DNA from: an uncultured Ruminococcus sp.
GTDB taxonomy: Bacteria > Bacillota > Clostridia > Oscillospirales > Ruminococcaceae
Direction of reading: 5' to 3'
DNA length: 64,000 bases
NCBI GenBank assembly: GCA_947566125.1
Contig: CANOIR010000004.1
Span: 1-64,000 of the forward strand
Shown: positions 40,540 through 50,157 of the stretch, piece after piece
Position numbering within the stretch: position 1 is the first letter of the stretch
How the letters are laid out: the number at the start of each line of letters is the position of its first letter
Made by a program: the position numbers and the translations under genes
Notes under the pieces: model-generated
Told to the model about the DNA's origin: nothing
Databases searched by the model: none
What the model saw: the letters and a program-made list of their open reading frames with translations, nothing else

Positions 40540-41736
40540 ATGATTATTCTCGTTGTGAATGCGGGCAGCTCTTCTCTCAAGTATCAGCTTATCAATATGG
40601 ACGATGAGTCTGTTATAGCAAAGGGCAACTGCGACCGTATCGGCATTGATGGTCACCTTAGCCACAAAACTGCTGATGGAAGAACTATTGAAGAGGACTG
40701 CAATTTCCCAACACATTCCGAAGCTTTTGCACGTCTTGTTGATGCACTCACCACAGGTGATGCTTCTGTTATTAAAAGCATGGATGAAATTTCCGCTGTA
40801 GGTCACCGTATCGTGCAGGGTGCCGAAGTATTTACAAAGACAACTATGGTAACTCCTGAAGTTATTGATAAGATCGAGGAACTCAAGGAACTTGCTCCTG
40901 TACATAACCATGGCCATGCTCTGGCACTTTGGGCTTGTACAAAGGTTATGCCAAATGTTCCACAGGTCGTAGTATTTGATACAGCATTCCACCAGACAAT
41001 CCCACAGAAGGCTTATATGTATGGTCTGCCATATGAAGATTATGAAAAATACCATGTAAGAAAATATGGATTCCATGGTACATCACACCGTTTTGTAACA
41101 GCAGCTCTTGCAGAAGTTATGGGCAAGGATCTTAAGGACCTTAAGATCGTATCATGTCATCTTGGCAATGGTTCTTCAATTACTGCCGTACAGAATGGTC
41201 AGTCTATTGATACTACAATGGGCTTTACACCTCTTGACGGCGTACTTATGGGTACACGCTGCGGTGCAGTTGACCCATCTGCTGTAACATATGTTGCAAA
41301 TAAGCACGGCTTTACTACAAGCGATATGGATACATATATGAATAAGAAGTCCGGTTTGCTTGGCGTTTCCGGCAATTCTTCCGACTGGAGAGATATTACC
41401 GCTGCTTCTGAATCCGGAGATAAAAAAGCACTTCTTGCAAGAGATATGCTTGTTTATGACATCAAAAAGGACATCGGTGCTTATGCAGCTATAATGAATG
41501 GCCTTGACGCTGTTATCTTTACAGGTGGTATTGGCGAAAATGCTCCTAATTGTCGTGAGATGGTTTGTGAGGATATGGAATACCTCGGCATTAAGATTGA
41601 TAAAGATGCAAACGATTTTAAGGGCGAACTAAAAAAGATCTCTGCTCCTGATTCAAAGGTTGAGGTATGGGTAATCCCTACAAATGAAGAACTGCTCATT
41701 GCAAGAGATACCTTGGCAATGATAACAGACAAGTGA
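40540..41736 (+). CDS. ackA: Acetate kinase
   Basis: Makes ATP from acetyl phosphate, the main energy-yielding step of fermentation to acetate. 398 residues from ATG 40540 behind GAAAGGA; an in-frame TTG nine bases upstream is less likely. VVNAGSSSLKYQL phosphate motif, GHRIVQGAE, FDTAFHQTIP, CHLGNGSSI and FTGGIGENAP are all visible. No pta gene is adjacent. Terminator at 41766. Confidence 0.96.
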   Translation: MIILVVNAGSSSLKYQLINMDDESVIAKGNCDRIGIDGHLSHKTADGRTIEEDCNFPTHSEAFARLVDALTTGDASVIKSMDEISAVGHRIVQGAEVFTKTTMVTPEVIDKIEELKELAPVHNHGHALALWACTKVMPNVPQVVVFDTAFHQTIPQKAYMYGLPYEDYEKYHVRKYGFHGTSHRFVTAALAEVMGKDLKDLKIVSCHLGNGSSITAVQNGQSIDTTMGFTPLDGVLMGTRCGAVDPSAVTYVANKHGFTTSDMDTYMNKKSGLLGVSGNSSDWRDITAASESGDKKALLARDMLVYDIKKDIGAYAAIMNGLDAVIFTGGIGENAPNCREMVCEDMEYLGIKIDKDANDFKGELKKISAPDSKVEVWVIPTNEELLIARDTLAMITDK

Positions 41737-41765
41737 TTTTTAACATTAAAAATTCATATGAAATT

Positions 41766-41792
41766 CGGGTAGCTTTGGTCTGCCCGTTTTTC
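41766..41792 (+). terminator. Terminator after ackA
   Basis: CGGGTAG/CTGCCCG, seven pairs (one G-T), seven-base loop, then TTTTTCATTTT. Confidence 0.75.
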
Positions 41793-41814
41793 ATTTTAGA
41801 AAGGAATCGTCAAA

Positions 41815-42198
41815 ATGATACAAAATTTGACAGAGGCAGCAATGACTGCAAGGGCAAATGCATATGCACCGTATTCAAACTTTTTTGTAGGTGCGGCTCT
41901 TAGATGTGAAAGCGGCAAGGTATACACTGGCTGCAATGTGGAAAACGCATCATATTCTATGGGAATATGTGCCGAGCGAAATGCAGTATTTCAAGCTGTG
42001 GCAGCAGGTGAGAAAAAGTTTAGAACACTGTCAATTGTAGGCGGAAAGACCGATGAAGAGGCATTATCTTTGCCATGTATTCCATGTGGCGCTTGCCTTC
42101 AGGTATTATCTGAATTTTGCTCCGGTGATTTTCCGATCCTTTTAGCAGATGGTATACATAAATTGAGCGATTTTCTTCCCAATAGTTTTAAGCTTTAA
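41815..42198 (+). CDS. cdd: Cytidine deaminase
   Basis: Zinc hydrolase turning cytidine into uridine; pairs logically with the uridine phosphorylase at 23902. 127 residues, tetrameric short form. Zinc and catalytic motif NVENASYSMGICAERNAVF (Cys, Glu) and PCIPCGACLQVL (two Cys). AGAAAGGA ribosome site. Converges on the DUF896 gene eight bases away. Confidence 0.94.
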   Translation: MIQNLTEAAMTARANAYAPYSNFFVGAALRCESGKVYTGCNVENASYSMGICAERNAVFQAVAAGEKKFRTLSIVGGKTDEEALSLPCIPCGACLQVLSEFCSGDFPILLADGIHKLSDFLPNSFKL

Positions 42199-42206
42199 TT
42201 TAGGCT

Positions 42207-42410
42207 TTAATCTTTCTTTTTGATTTCAGATCGGCTTCCGTCTGGATTTATGATCACAGTACGGTCGAGCTGACCGCTGAGGTTTGCAACAACAGATCGG
42301 CGGAATTCATTTCTAAGCTCAGTCTGTTCTTCGATTTCTGCTTTTGTTAAATCACGTTCTTTAGAGGCTTTAGCAAGAGCATTTATCCTGTCAATTTTAT
42401 TTTTATCCAT
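42207..42410 (-). CDS. DUF896 (YnzC-like) small protein
   Basis: 67 residues. Pattern INALAKASKERDLTKAEIEEQTELRNEFRRSVVANLSGQLDRTVIINPDG is the DUF896 family, a two-helix bundle linked in Bacillus to SOS-regulated genes but of unclear function. Ribosome site weak (GGAGAATA). Confidence 0.88.
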   Translation of the reverse strand: MDKNKIDRINALAKASKERDLTKAEIEEQTELRNEFRRSVVANLSGQLDRTVIINPDGSRSEIKKKD

Positions 42411-42525
42411 AAGTTATTCTCCAAAAACTTTATTTTTTCGGTTATCCATTTAATTATAACACATAAATTTCCAAAGTGCAAGAGCCACATCAGCACTATT
42501 TGCATTAAAAATTTTATATTTGAAT

Positions 42526-42693
42526 TAAGAACTTGTTCTCATAAGGATATTGCACGCATCTTTTCGGCAAATTTTAGCGATTGCCACGTCAAAAATCCTT
42601 GCCATACGTCAGTATGCCTGCGGCTTTTTTCCTTGCACTCGATAAAATTATGCTCGAAAATCTACGCACAAATCCTATGAGAATAAGTTCTAA
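42526..42693. mobile_element. MITE-like element, copy 2
   Basis: Second copy of the 162 bp element (42529-42690), again flanked by TAA on both sides. It differs from copy 1 at three positions (A/G near 42568, T/C near 42648, C/T in the right terminal repeat). Same orientation as copy 1. It occupies the gap between the DUF896 gene and the SDR gene. Confidence 0.8.
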
Positions 42694-42735
42694 ATTATAA
42701 GAATAAAACAACCGATATGAAAGGAATATATAAAT

Positions 42736-43449
42736 ATGAAAACAGCATTTGTAACAGGCGGTACACGAGGTATCGGACTTTCTATAACAAGAGCCTTGTC
42801 CGCACAAGGCTATATGGTTGCAGCAGGCTATTGCAGAAATGACGCTGCCGCAATGAAAACCAAAGAAGAATGCGGAGCAGAGGTTATAAAATGTGATCTT
42901 AGTTGTGACGGAAGTGCAGCACTGCTTGCAAAGCGTGCACTTGATGTGCTTGGTCATGTAGATGTACTTGTAAATAATGCGGCTGTATCGTATACAGAAC
43001 TTTTTCAATGCATGACAGAAAAGCAGATTCACGAGCTTTATCAAGTGAATTTGTTCGGTACTACTGAAACAACACGTTTTTTACTTCCGGATATGCTTAA
43101 ACGCAAAAGCGGCTGTATTATAAATATAGCCTCTGTATGGGGTGAAGTTGGTGCGTCTTGCGAAGTGGATTATTCAGCCACGAAGGGAGCAGTCATAAGC
43201 TTTACAAAAGCACTTGCAAAGGAAGTGGGACTTTCGGGAATACGTGTAAACTGCGTATCTCCGGGAGTTATAAGAACCGATATGAATTCGCATCTTTCAG
43301 AAGAAGATATAAATGCACTTGCAGAGGAAACACCGCTGGGACGCATTGGCAGACCGGAAGAAGTTGCAGCAGCTGTCTGCTGGCTTGCTTCTGATGCTTC
43401 CAGTTTTGTAACAGGACAGGTCTTTCCAATAAATGGCGGACTTACTTAA
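42736..43449 (+). CDS. SDR-family oxidoreductase (FabG-like)
   Basis: 237 residues. NAD(P)-binding TGGTRGIGLSI near residue 8, NNAA at 75, catalytic Ser (IASVWGE), Tyr-x3-Lys (YSATKGA), and RVNCVSPGVIRTDM. Length and motifs fit 3-oxoacyl-ACP reductase or a related dehydrogenase; it is not beside fatty-acid genes, so the substrate is open. Starts 43 bases after the MITE-like element, GAAAGGAA ribosome site. Confidence 0.85.
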   Translation: MKTAFVTGGTRGIGLSITRALSAQGYMVAAGYCRNDAAAMKTKEECGAEVIKCDLSCDGSAALLAKRALDVLGHVDVLVNNAAVSYTELFQCMTEKQIHELYQVNLFGTTETTRFLLPDMLKRKSGCIINIASVWGEVGASCEVDYSATKGAVISFTKALAKEVGLSGIRVNCVSPGVIRTDMNSHLSEEDINALAEETPLGRIGRPEEVAAAVCWLASDASSFVTGQVFPINGGLT

Positions 43450-43517
43450 TATGCATTTTGAAACAAATTGCAACAAATAAGGTGTAATAAATCATATACA
43501 ATTATTTTTTTAAATGT

Positions 43518-43523
43518 TATAAT
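43518..43523 (+). promoter_or_regulatory. Probable -10 box of the pectate lyase gene
   Basis: TATAAT with a weak TATACA 17 bases upstream (43495-43500), followed by a short leader and AAGGAGG. Confidence 0.5.
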
Positions 43524-43576
43524 TAAAATATAGCAAATTTATGGCGATTATGTATTTTTTAAGGAGGTCTATTTTT

Positions 43577-46465
43577 ATGTGTAAATCTATACGCATTAAA
43601 AGTGTTCTTGTTGCAATGATTATGCTTGCAGCATTCCTGCTGCCAATGTTCAGCAGGAATATTAGTGTTGATATTCCGGTTTCGGCTATATCAACCGATT
43701 ATCCGGCACAGCTTATGAATATTGCTGTCAAGGATAATTCAAAAGTCCTGACTGAAAACGGAACAACAGATGGTTCGGCACTTTCAGTCAAGGCACTGGG
43801 CAGCGATCTTTCATGTTCATGGCGATTTGACCGTGTTGGAGCTGATTCAAATGGTACATTTTTTAAGCTTGTAAATGCTCAGTCCGGACGTTTGCTTACA
43901 CCGCAGAATTATAGTGTTGCCGCAGGTGCAAATGTTATAATGTATGGCAGCGAATCTCATAAATCACAGCATTGGTATGTTGTGCCGGTGAAAAATGACA
44001 GGCTTGGAAATGGCTTGTATTACAAGATAGTAAACTATTCTGATATATCACTTGCACTTACTCAAAGTTCAGCCGGTATGAAGCTGGAATCATATACAGG
44101 TGCAGACAATCAGTTGTGGCTTCTTACGCCAGACGGTTTACAGGGATTTGCCGGATATTGCTTTAATGATAACACAAATAATATTAAAGCTGCTGATATA
44201 GGCGGCTTGTTCGGTGAAGTAGTTGAGGTTTCAACTTTTGATGAATTAAAAAAATACGCTACTTCTGATGATCCATATACTATTGTAGTAACTAATAATA
44301 TCAAAGTTACAGAGCTTGATCTCAACGGCTCAAGATATATGTGCAAAGCTGGAAGAATCTATGTACATAACAACAAGACTATTATAGGCAGCTATAATGC
44401 TCATACTTTATTCAATGTACAGTTCTGTACTTCATCAAACAGTGGCAAGGGCGATAATATTATAATCAAAAACTTTGATATGCAGCATGATGCAGAATCC
44501 AATAATAATGATTCTATTGTATGCTATTTTGGTTCAGGCGAAAATATATGGGTAGACCATGTGACATTTACAGGTCATGATAACTATGGTTATGCTCCTA
44601 AAACCGGTTTGGTCGATGAGGATAAATTCCTTGCCTGCTGCTATGATGCCGATTATTGCACAGTGTCTGATTGCTCATTTGGCAAGCATAAATATGGTTT
44701 GATTTTGGGCTATCCGGCAGATGATGCAGCTAATAAATCAAAATACGGCGGTTATCCACGTATGTCACTCATTTCAAATAAGTTTGACGGATGTAACACA
44801 AGAGGTCCTGGACTTATGAGATGGGGTTACTTCCATTCGATTAATAACTATGTAAATAATTTTAATATGGCATATACTGTTATGTCTGACGTTAATATTT
44901 ATGCAGAAAATTGCGTATATGAAAACGGCGGCAATGTTATATGTGACTGGGATAAGGCAACTTATATCGGACATTATGCGGAAGACGGTTCTATATTCTC
45001 AGGCTGTAAAAGAACAGTACAGGGCGGAGATTCAAACAGTACGGCTGATGCCTGTAAATGGCGTCCAAAGAATAATTATAAATATATATCACGTTCTGCT
45101 TCAGATGCAAAATCATATTGCAGCAGCTACAGCAGTTGTCAGACTTCTAAAGATAATGTAATGTATCTGCGTTTTTCAAAGAAGGGCGTTCCTAGTGCAG
45201 GCTATACAGAAGTTCCAAGCGGTCCGATTGCTCCTGTTCCTGTGAGTTTTAATGAAGGTGCTGCTTATCGTATCAAAAATGTAAATTCAGGGCTGTATAT
45301 GCAGGTCGCAGGTGCTGCTGCTGCAAATGGTACAAATGTTCAGCAGTGGGGTTCAAACGGCACTGATGTACATGACATCTGGAAATTTTACAGTGCAGGC
45401 AATGGATATTATTACATTGCATCATGTGTAGGTGACGGCGGAACATATGTACTTGATATAGCAGGCAAAAAGACTGCCAACGGTACTAATATTGATATAT
45501 ACAATTATAACGGCGGTGAAAATCAGAAGTTTATGATAACTGATAATGGTGACGGCAGTTATAAGATAAGAACAAAAATTACAGGCGAAAATTCAGCAGT
45601 AGAAGTCACCAGTGCCTCTAAAGATTCCGGTGCAAATATTCAGCAGTGGGAGATAAACAATGCAAATTGTCAGGACTGGATATTAGAACCGGCAACAGAC
45701 CCTGGAACATCAATGAGTACTGATTATATGTACATATTCCAGAATGTAAATTCAGGTCTTAACATGGAAATCGCAAACGGTTCTATGGAAAGCGGAGCAA
45801 ACGTTCAGCAGTGGACAGCAAACGGTTATGATAATCAAAAGTGGATTCTTAAAGCGTTCGGCAACGGCAATTATTATTGGATCCGTTCACAGCAGAATCC
45901 AGATTTCGCACTCAAGGCTGAAGGCAGTGCAAACGGAAGCAATATTGATATAACAAACTATAGCTCAAAGGATAGCTCACAGCTTTTTAGATTCAGCAAG
46001 AATTTAGATGGTTCATACAGCATTATAACTCATGCGTCAAAAGATGCTTGTCTTGTCGAAGTGGGCAGTGCATCGAAAGATAATGGTGCAAATATTCAGC
46101 AGTGGGGTGTTACTAATAGCAGCTGCCAGAAGTGGAATGCCCAGACAGAGAAAATAACAACAACAACAACTACTACAACCACTATCACTACAACAACATC
46201 AACAACAGCTGATACGACTGTGGTTACTACTGTTTCAAATGAAACAACTTCAGAAACAACAACTACCGCAGAGCCTTTGCCTTTAAAAGGCGATATAAAC
46301 TATGACGGCAGCTTTACAATCATGGATGTACTTCATTTGCAAAAATGGCTTTTAGCTGTACCGAATGTAACACTGGTAAATCCTTTTGTTGCTGATCTTA
46401 ATGGCAATGGAAGAATTGAAGTATTTGATTTGTCTATTCTTAAAGCTATGCTTATGAATTCTTAA
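43577..46465 (+). CDS. Cellulosomal pectate lyase: lectin-PL1-lectin-lectin-dockerin
   Basis: 962 residues from ATG 43577 behind AAGGAGG. Signal peptide; ricin-type beta-trefoil (about 38-185, with QLWLLTP ending); pectate lyase family 1 beta-helix (about 200-470) with ENIWVDHVTF and the catalytic-Arg region NTRGPGLMRWGYFHSINNYV; two further ricin-type trefoils (about 558-710 and 715-860) with NVQQW and QDW/QKW repeats; a Thr-rich linker of about 40 residues; and a C-terminal dockerin (GDINYDGSFTIMDVLHLQKWL, ADLNGNGRIEVFDLSILKAML). It should cleave pectin or homogalacturonan on the cellulosome. Confidence 0.9.
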   Translation: MCKSIRIKSVLVAMIMLAAFLLPMFSRNISVDIPVSAISTDYPAQLMNIAVKDNSKVLTENGTTDGSALSVKALGSDLSCSWRFDRVGADSNGTFFKLVNAQSGRLLTPQNYSVAAGANVIMYGSESHKSQHWYVVPVKNDRLGNGLYYKIVNYSDISLALTQSSAGMKLESYTGADNQLWLLTPDGLQGFAGYCFNDNTNNIKAADIGGLFGEVVEVSTFDELKKYATSDDPYTIVVTNNIKVTELDLNGSRYMCKAGRIYVHNNKTIIGSYNAHTLFNVQFCTSSNSGKGDNIIIKNFDMQHDAESNNNDSIVCYFGSGENIWVDHVTFTGHDNYGYAPKTGLVDEDKFLACCYDADYCTVSDCSFGKHKYGLILGYPADDAANKSKYGGYPRMSLISNKFDGCNTRGPGLMRWGYFHSINNYVNNFNMAYTVMSDVNIYAENCVYENGGNVICDWDKATYIGHYAEDGSIFSGCKRTVQGGDSNSTADACKWRPKNNYKYISRSASDAKSYCSSYSSCQTSKDNVMYLRFSKKGVPSAGYTEVPSGPIAPVPVSFNEGAAYRIKNVNSGLYMQVAGAAAANGTNVQQWGSNGTDVHDIWKFYSAGNGYYYIASCVGDGGTYVLDIAGKKTANGTNIDIYNYNGGENQKFMITDNGDGSYKIRTKITGENSAVEVTSASKDSGANIQQWEINNANCQDWILEPATDPGTSMSTDYMYIFQNVNSGLNMEIANGSMESGANVQQWTANGYDNQKWILKAFGNGNYYWIRSQQNPDFALKAEGSANGSNIDITNYSSKDSSQLFRFSKNLDGSYSIITHASKDACLVEVGSASKDNGANIQQWGVTNSSCQKWNAQTEKITTTTTTTTTITTTTSTTADTTVVTTVSNETTSETTTTAEPLPLKGDINYDGSFTIMDVLHLQKWLLAVPNVTLVNPFVADLNGNGRIEVFDLSILKAMLMNS

Positions 46466-46471
46466 AACAAT

Positions 46472-46512
46472 AAAAATATGCCGCACGAAACAAAAGTGCG
46501 GCATATTTTTTA
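46472..46512. terminator. Bidirectional terminator after the pectate lyase
   Basis: Perfect 15 bp stem AAAAATATGCCGCAC/GTGCGGCATATTTTT, nine-base loop. Confidence 0.9.
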
Positions 46513-46514
46513 TA

Positions 46515-46874
46515 TTATTTGCAGTTCTCTAACGTTCGAAATTCATGCTTTTCATAATATCCTATGAGAGAACCATTTTCGTCACGCAGTGCTATCATGT
46601 AAACATCTTTGTTTTCCTTTGGATTATGAAATGTGAAAATCCTATTGTTGTCTTTGCTTTGCTCAAACCATTCTATCACTTTCTTGATTTTAATGTTTGA
46701 ATCGGCATTGTGACAGTCAAGCAAAGATTTTCCCATAAGCTTGTATCCGCCGCTTTTTGAATAACGTTCTGCGGCTTTTGGATTCATGTAGATTATTGTA
46801 TGATTTGTATCGCATATTACAACAGGTGCAATATCTGAATCAATTATGCTTTTGAAAAAAGCTGACAGTTCCAT
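46515..46874 (-). CDS. Stand-alone PAS domain protein
   Basis: 119 residues from the ATG at 46874, six bases after GGAGGTG (a GTG inside that site is an unlikely start). One PAS fold: FFKSIIDSDIAPVVICDTNHTIIYMNPKAAERY, LMGKSLLDCHNADSN, RIFTFHNPKENKDVYMIALRDENGSLIGYYE. The LLDCHN motif is shared with PAS domains of DUF438-type proteins. No output domain, so it should act through a partner. Confidence 0.82.
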   Translation of the reverse strand: MELSAFFKSIIDSDIAPVVICDTNHTIIYMNPKAAERYSKSGGYKLMGKSLLDCHNADSNIKIKKVIEWFEQSKDNNRIFTFHNPKENKDVYMIALRDENGSLIGYYEKHEFRTLENCK

Positions 46875-46976
46875 AAAGAACACCTCCGATTTTTTTATTG
46901 ATTTTTATTATACTATATTTAAAATAGAAATACAATAATTTTCTTGCATTGATTTTGAGAAAAAATAAAAAAAGCC

Positions 46977-47005
46977 TTGACAAAGATAAAAATATGTGTT
47001 ATCAT
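46977..47005 (+). promoter_or_regulatory. Promoter of the ylxM-ffh operon
   Basis: TTGACA, 17-base spacer, TATCAT, 43 bases before ylxM. Confidence 0.75.
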
Positions 47006-47047
47006 TGTAAAGCTGAATGACTTTACACCCTGTAAGGAGGTTGCTTT

Positions 47048-47407
47048 ATGGCAAAGGATTTGCAGTTCATAATGCTCCTTGACTGCTATGGTGAGTTCTT
47101 GACAGAGCGTCAAAGACAAGTGTCAGAATTGTATTATGGCGAAGATCTTTCACTTGGTGAAATATCAGAGCTTTCAGGTATAACCAGACAGGCTGTAAGG
47201 GACGGTATTAAACGCAGTGAGGAAATTTTACTTAGTATGGAAAGCAAACTGAGGTTTGCTGAAAGACTATCTGCATTGAGAGAAAATTATGCACAGATTT
47301 CTGCCGCTGCTAAAGCTATTGCTGAAGATGCAGCAGATAAACCAATTGTACTGGAAAAATGTGCTCTTGTTGAAACGAAAGTTCAGGAAGGTTTAAAACT
47401 GCTTTAA
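47048..47407 (+). CDS. ylxM: YlxM family HTH protein
   Basis: 119 residues, UPF0122. Sigma-70 region-4-like helix-turn-helix (LTERQRQVSELYYGEDLSLGEISELSGITRQAVRDGIKRSE). Regularly found before ffh and thought to affect SRP function. AAGGAGG ribosome site; 39 bases before ffh. Confidence 0.93.
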   Translation: MAKDLQFIMLLDCYGEFLTERQRQVSELYYGEDLSLGEISELSGITRQAVRDGIKRSEEILLSMESKLRFAERLSALRENYAQISAAAKAIAEDAADKPIVLEKCALVETKVQEGLKLL

Positions 47408-47446
47408 ATATAAATTTAAAAATGTACACCAGAAGGAGGATTCACT

Positions 47447-48868
47447 ATGGCTTTTGAAGGTCTGTCTGATAAGCTGAATAGGGTATTTAGAAAACTTAAA
47501 TCACACGGAAAGCTCACAGAAGCTGATGTAAAAGAAGCTATGCGTGAAGTCAGAATGGCTCTTCTGGAAGCGGATGTAAGCTATAAAGTCGTTAAGGATT
47601 TTGTGGCTAAGGTTTCTGCAAGAGCTGTTGGTGAAGAGGTTCTTACAAGTCTTACACCCGGTCAACAGGTTATAAAGATAGTAAACGAAGAACTTTGTGC
47701 TCTTATGGGAAATGATAATGCAAGAATAAATTTCCCGTCAAAGCCTCCTTGTGTTATTATGATGTGCGGCTTGCAGGGTTCAGGTAAGACTACTCATGCA
47801 GCTAAGCTTGCTAAGCTTTTGAAAAAAGAAGGACATTACCCTTTGCTTGTTGCTTGCGATATTTACCGTCCGGCTGCTATAAATCAGCTTCAGATCGTTG
47901 GTGAACGTGCAGGCGTAAAGGTATTTGAAATGGGACAGATCTCTCCTATGATAATAGCTAAAGAAGCAATGAAATTTGGTAAGGATCACGGTAATGACGT
48001 TATCATTTTGGATACGGCAGGTAGACTTCATATAGATGAAAAACTTATGGATGAGCTTAAGGAATTGAAAAAGCTTACAAATCCAAATGAGATCATGCTT
48101 GTTGTAGATGCTATGACCGGTCAGGATGCAGTAAATGTTGCCAAAGCTTTTGATGACGCTTTGGGTATTGACAGCGTTCTTATGTCTAAGCTTGATTCTG
48201 ATACAAGAGGCGGTGCAGCACTTTCTGTATTGTCAGTTACAGGTAAGCCTATTAAATATGTTGGTATGGGTGAAAAGCTTGATGATTTTGAGCAGTTCCA
48301 TCCCGAAAGAATGGCATCACGTATTCTTGGAATGGGTGATATGCTTACACTTATTGAAAAGGCTGAAAATACTGTAGATATGAACGAAGCTGAAAGACTG
48401 GCAAAGCGTATGGAAAAGAATCAGTTTGATATGAATGATTTGCTTGATCAGCTTCAGCAGATAAAGAAAATGGGTTCTATACAGTCAATTATTGGAATGC
48501 TTCCAGGTGTGGGCAGTAAACTGAAAGATGTTGATATAGATGATAGACAGTTTATAAGAATTGAAGCGATTATCACATCTATGACAGCGGCTGAAAGAAA
48601 GAAACCGTCTATAATAAATCCATCACGCAAGAGAAGAATTGCTGCCGGAAGCGGTAATAAAGTTGAAGATGTCAACAGGCTTTTGAAGCAGTTTGATCAG
48701 ATGCAGAAGATGATGAAAAAAATGGGCGGAAGTATAAAGGGCAAGAACGGCAAGGTTTCACGCCGTGCTATGAAGCGTCTTGCTGGTATGAATATGGAAG
48801 ATCTGCAAAATATGCAGGGTGGAAATATACCTGGACTTCCTCCGGGAATAAATCCTAATAAGCGATAA
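47447..48868 (+). CDS. ffh: Signal recognition particle protein Ffh
   Basis: SRP GTPase that binds signal sequences and the 4.5S-type RNA (encoded at 29956). 473 residues. N domain, G domain with GLQGSGKTTHAAKLA, DTAGRLHID, KLDSDTRGGAALS, and a Met-rich M domain ending in GNIPGLPPGINPNKR. AGAAGGAGG ribosome site. Heads the rpsP-khpA-rimM-trmD group. Confidence 0.97.
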   Translation: MAFEGLSDKLNRVFRKLKSHGKLTEADVKEAMREVRMALLEADVSYKVVKDFVAKVSARAVGEEVLTSLTPGQQVIKIVNEELCALMGNDNARINFPSKPPCVIMMCGLQGSGKTTHAAKLAKLLKKEGHYPLLVACDIYRPAAINQLQIVGERAGVKVFEMGQISPMIIAKEAMKFGKDHGNDVIILDTAGRLHIDEKLMDELKELKKLTNPNEIMLVVDAMTGQDAVNVAKAFDDALGIDSVLMSKLDSDTRGGAALSVLSVTGKPIKYVGMGEKLDDFEQFHPERMASRILGMGDMLTLIEKAENTVDMNEAERLAKRMEKNQFDMNDLLDQLQQIKKMGSIQSIIGMLPGVGSKLKDVDIDDRQFIRIEAIITSMTAAERKKPSIINPSRKRRIAAGSGNKVEDVNRLLKQFDQMQKMMKKMGGSIKGKNGKVSRRAMKRLAGMNMEDLQNMQGGNIPGLPPGINPNKR

Positions 48869-48935
48869 AAATGCATTATCATGCAGGAAACTGCTGATAT
48901 ATAAAGAATTCAAATACACATGGAGGTGAAATAAA

Positions 48936-49178
48936 ATGGCAGTAAAAATCAGACTGAGAAGAATGGGTGCAAAGAAGGCTCCTTTCTATCGTGTTGTAGT
49001 TGCTGACGAGAGATATCCTCGTGACGGCAGATTCATCGAAGAAATCGGCTACTATGATCCTACAAAGGAACCATCTGTAGTTAATGTTGACGCTGAAAAG
49101 GCTAAGAAGTGGCTTGCAAATGGTGCACAGCCTACAGATACCGTTAAGGTTATTCTGAAGAAGGAAGGCATTCTTTAA
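48936..49178 (+). CDS. rpsP: 30S ribosomal protein S16
   Basis: 80 residues, family size. [42 protein letters not shown] is diagnostic. GGAGGTG ribosome site. Between ffh and khpA as usual. Confidence 0.97.
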   Translation: MAVKIRLRRMGAKKAPFYRVVVADERYPRDGRFIEEIGYYDPTKEPSVVNVDAEKAKKWLANGAQPTDTVKVILKKEGIL

Positions 49179-49264
49179 TCAGAAAGTGCAGGTAGGGAGC
49201 AGAATAGTGCATTGCACTGCTGCTCATACTTCTTGCAGATGTTTTTCTGAAAGGAGCATATTTT

Positions 49265-49498
49265 ATGCAAGAGTTGCTTTATACAATTGTAGAACGTCTG
49301 GTCGATGACCCATCTGCAATTAAAATTACAGAGGACGCTCCTAATGAAGAGGGCGTTATTGTATTCCACTTGAGTGTGGCACAGGAAGATATGGGCAGAG
49401 TTGTAGGAAAGCAGGGCAGAATTGCCAAGGCTATCCGTGTGATTATGCGTTCAGGTGCTGCAAGACTTGATAAGAAAGTCGCAGTGGAAATAGACTAA
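49265..49498 (+). CDS. khpA: KH-domain RNA-binding protein KhpA
   Basis: 77 residues, single KH domain with the GRVVGKQGRIAKAIR version of the GxxG loop. With KhpB it binds many RNAs and affects cell elongation in other Firmicutes. GAAAGGAG ribosome site. Followed by a hairpin at 49513. Confidence 0.95.
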   Translation: MQELLYTIVERLVDDPSAIKITEDAPNEEGVIVFHLSVAQEDMGRVVGKQGRIAKAIRVIMRSGAARLDKKVAVEID

Positions 49499-49511
49499 TA
49501 GAATTATCTTT

Positions 49512-49545
49512 GCAGGCGATTCTTAGAAGATTCGCCTGTTTCTAT
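49512..49545 (+). terminator. Hairpin after khpA (weak terminator)
   Basis: CAGGCGA-T-TCT/AGA-T-TCGCCTG, ten pairs with one T-T mismatch, then TTTCTATATT. The T tract is broken, so read-through to rimM-trmD is likely. Confidence 0.6.
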
Positions 49546-49641
49546 ATTAGAACATATTTGTTTTATAATTATCAGTTGAATGGATGCTTGATTCTGAAAT
49601 ATATAATGTTGCTTGGCATACTTGGAAAAGGAGGAAGACAA

Positions 49642-50157
49642 ATGAAAAAAGAGTATTTGGAGATCGGTAAGATTGTAAATATTCACGGTCTGCGTGGTGA
49701 CGTAAAGGTTATGCCATGGTGTGATGAACCGGAACTTTTATGTGAATTTGACAGATTGTTTATTGATAAAGATAAAAAGGAAATTTTTACAGAAGATGCA
49801 AAGGTTTTTAAAAATACAGTTATAATGCATTTTGAGGGATGTGATACTCCGGAAGCCGCTGAAAAGCTTAGAAATAAGATCTTGTATATGCATCGTGATG
49901 ATTTAGAGCTTGATGAAGGCGTTTATTTTATACAGGATCTGATCGGACTGCGTGTTGTAGATGCAGACAACGGCAGAGCATATGGCACTATAAAAGATGT
50001 ATCACAGACAGGTGCTAATGATGTTTATGAAGTTTTTGACAGTGAGCTTAATAAAACTTACTGGATACCAGCTATACCAGATGTTGTTGTTGAAACTGAT
50101 ATTGACGGCGAGATTATGAAGATACGCCCATTGGAGGGACTTCTTGATGCAAATTGA
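49642..50157 (+). CDS. rimM: Ribosome maturation factor RimM
   Basis: 171 residues from ATG 49642 behind AAAGGAGG; the reading frame stays open for 132 bases upstream but those starts overlap the khpA hairpin. EYLEIGKIVNIHGLRGDVKVMPW start, PRC-barrel C-part (GVYFIQDLIGLRVVDADNGRAYGTIKDV). Assists 30S assembly at S19. Its end overlaps trmD by 11 bases. Confidence 0.95.
   Translation: MKKEYLEIGKIVNIHGLRGDVKVMPWCDEPELLCEFDRLFIDKDKKEIFTEDAKVFKNTVIMHFEGCDTPEAAEKLRNKILYMHRDDLELDEGVYFIQDLIGLRVVDADNGRAYGTIKDVSQTGANDVYEVFDSELNKTYWIPAIPDVVVETDIDGEIMKIRPLEGLLDAN

Noticed and set aside
40435-41076. Open frame of about 213 codons antisense to ackA
   Set aside because: Opposite to a clear acetate kinase gene; no motif and no ribosome site.
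46150-46265. ACA/ACT triplet repeats resembling a repeat array
   Set aside because: They encode the Thr-rich linker of the pectate lyase and have no spacer-repeat structure of a CRISPR array.
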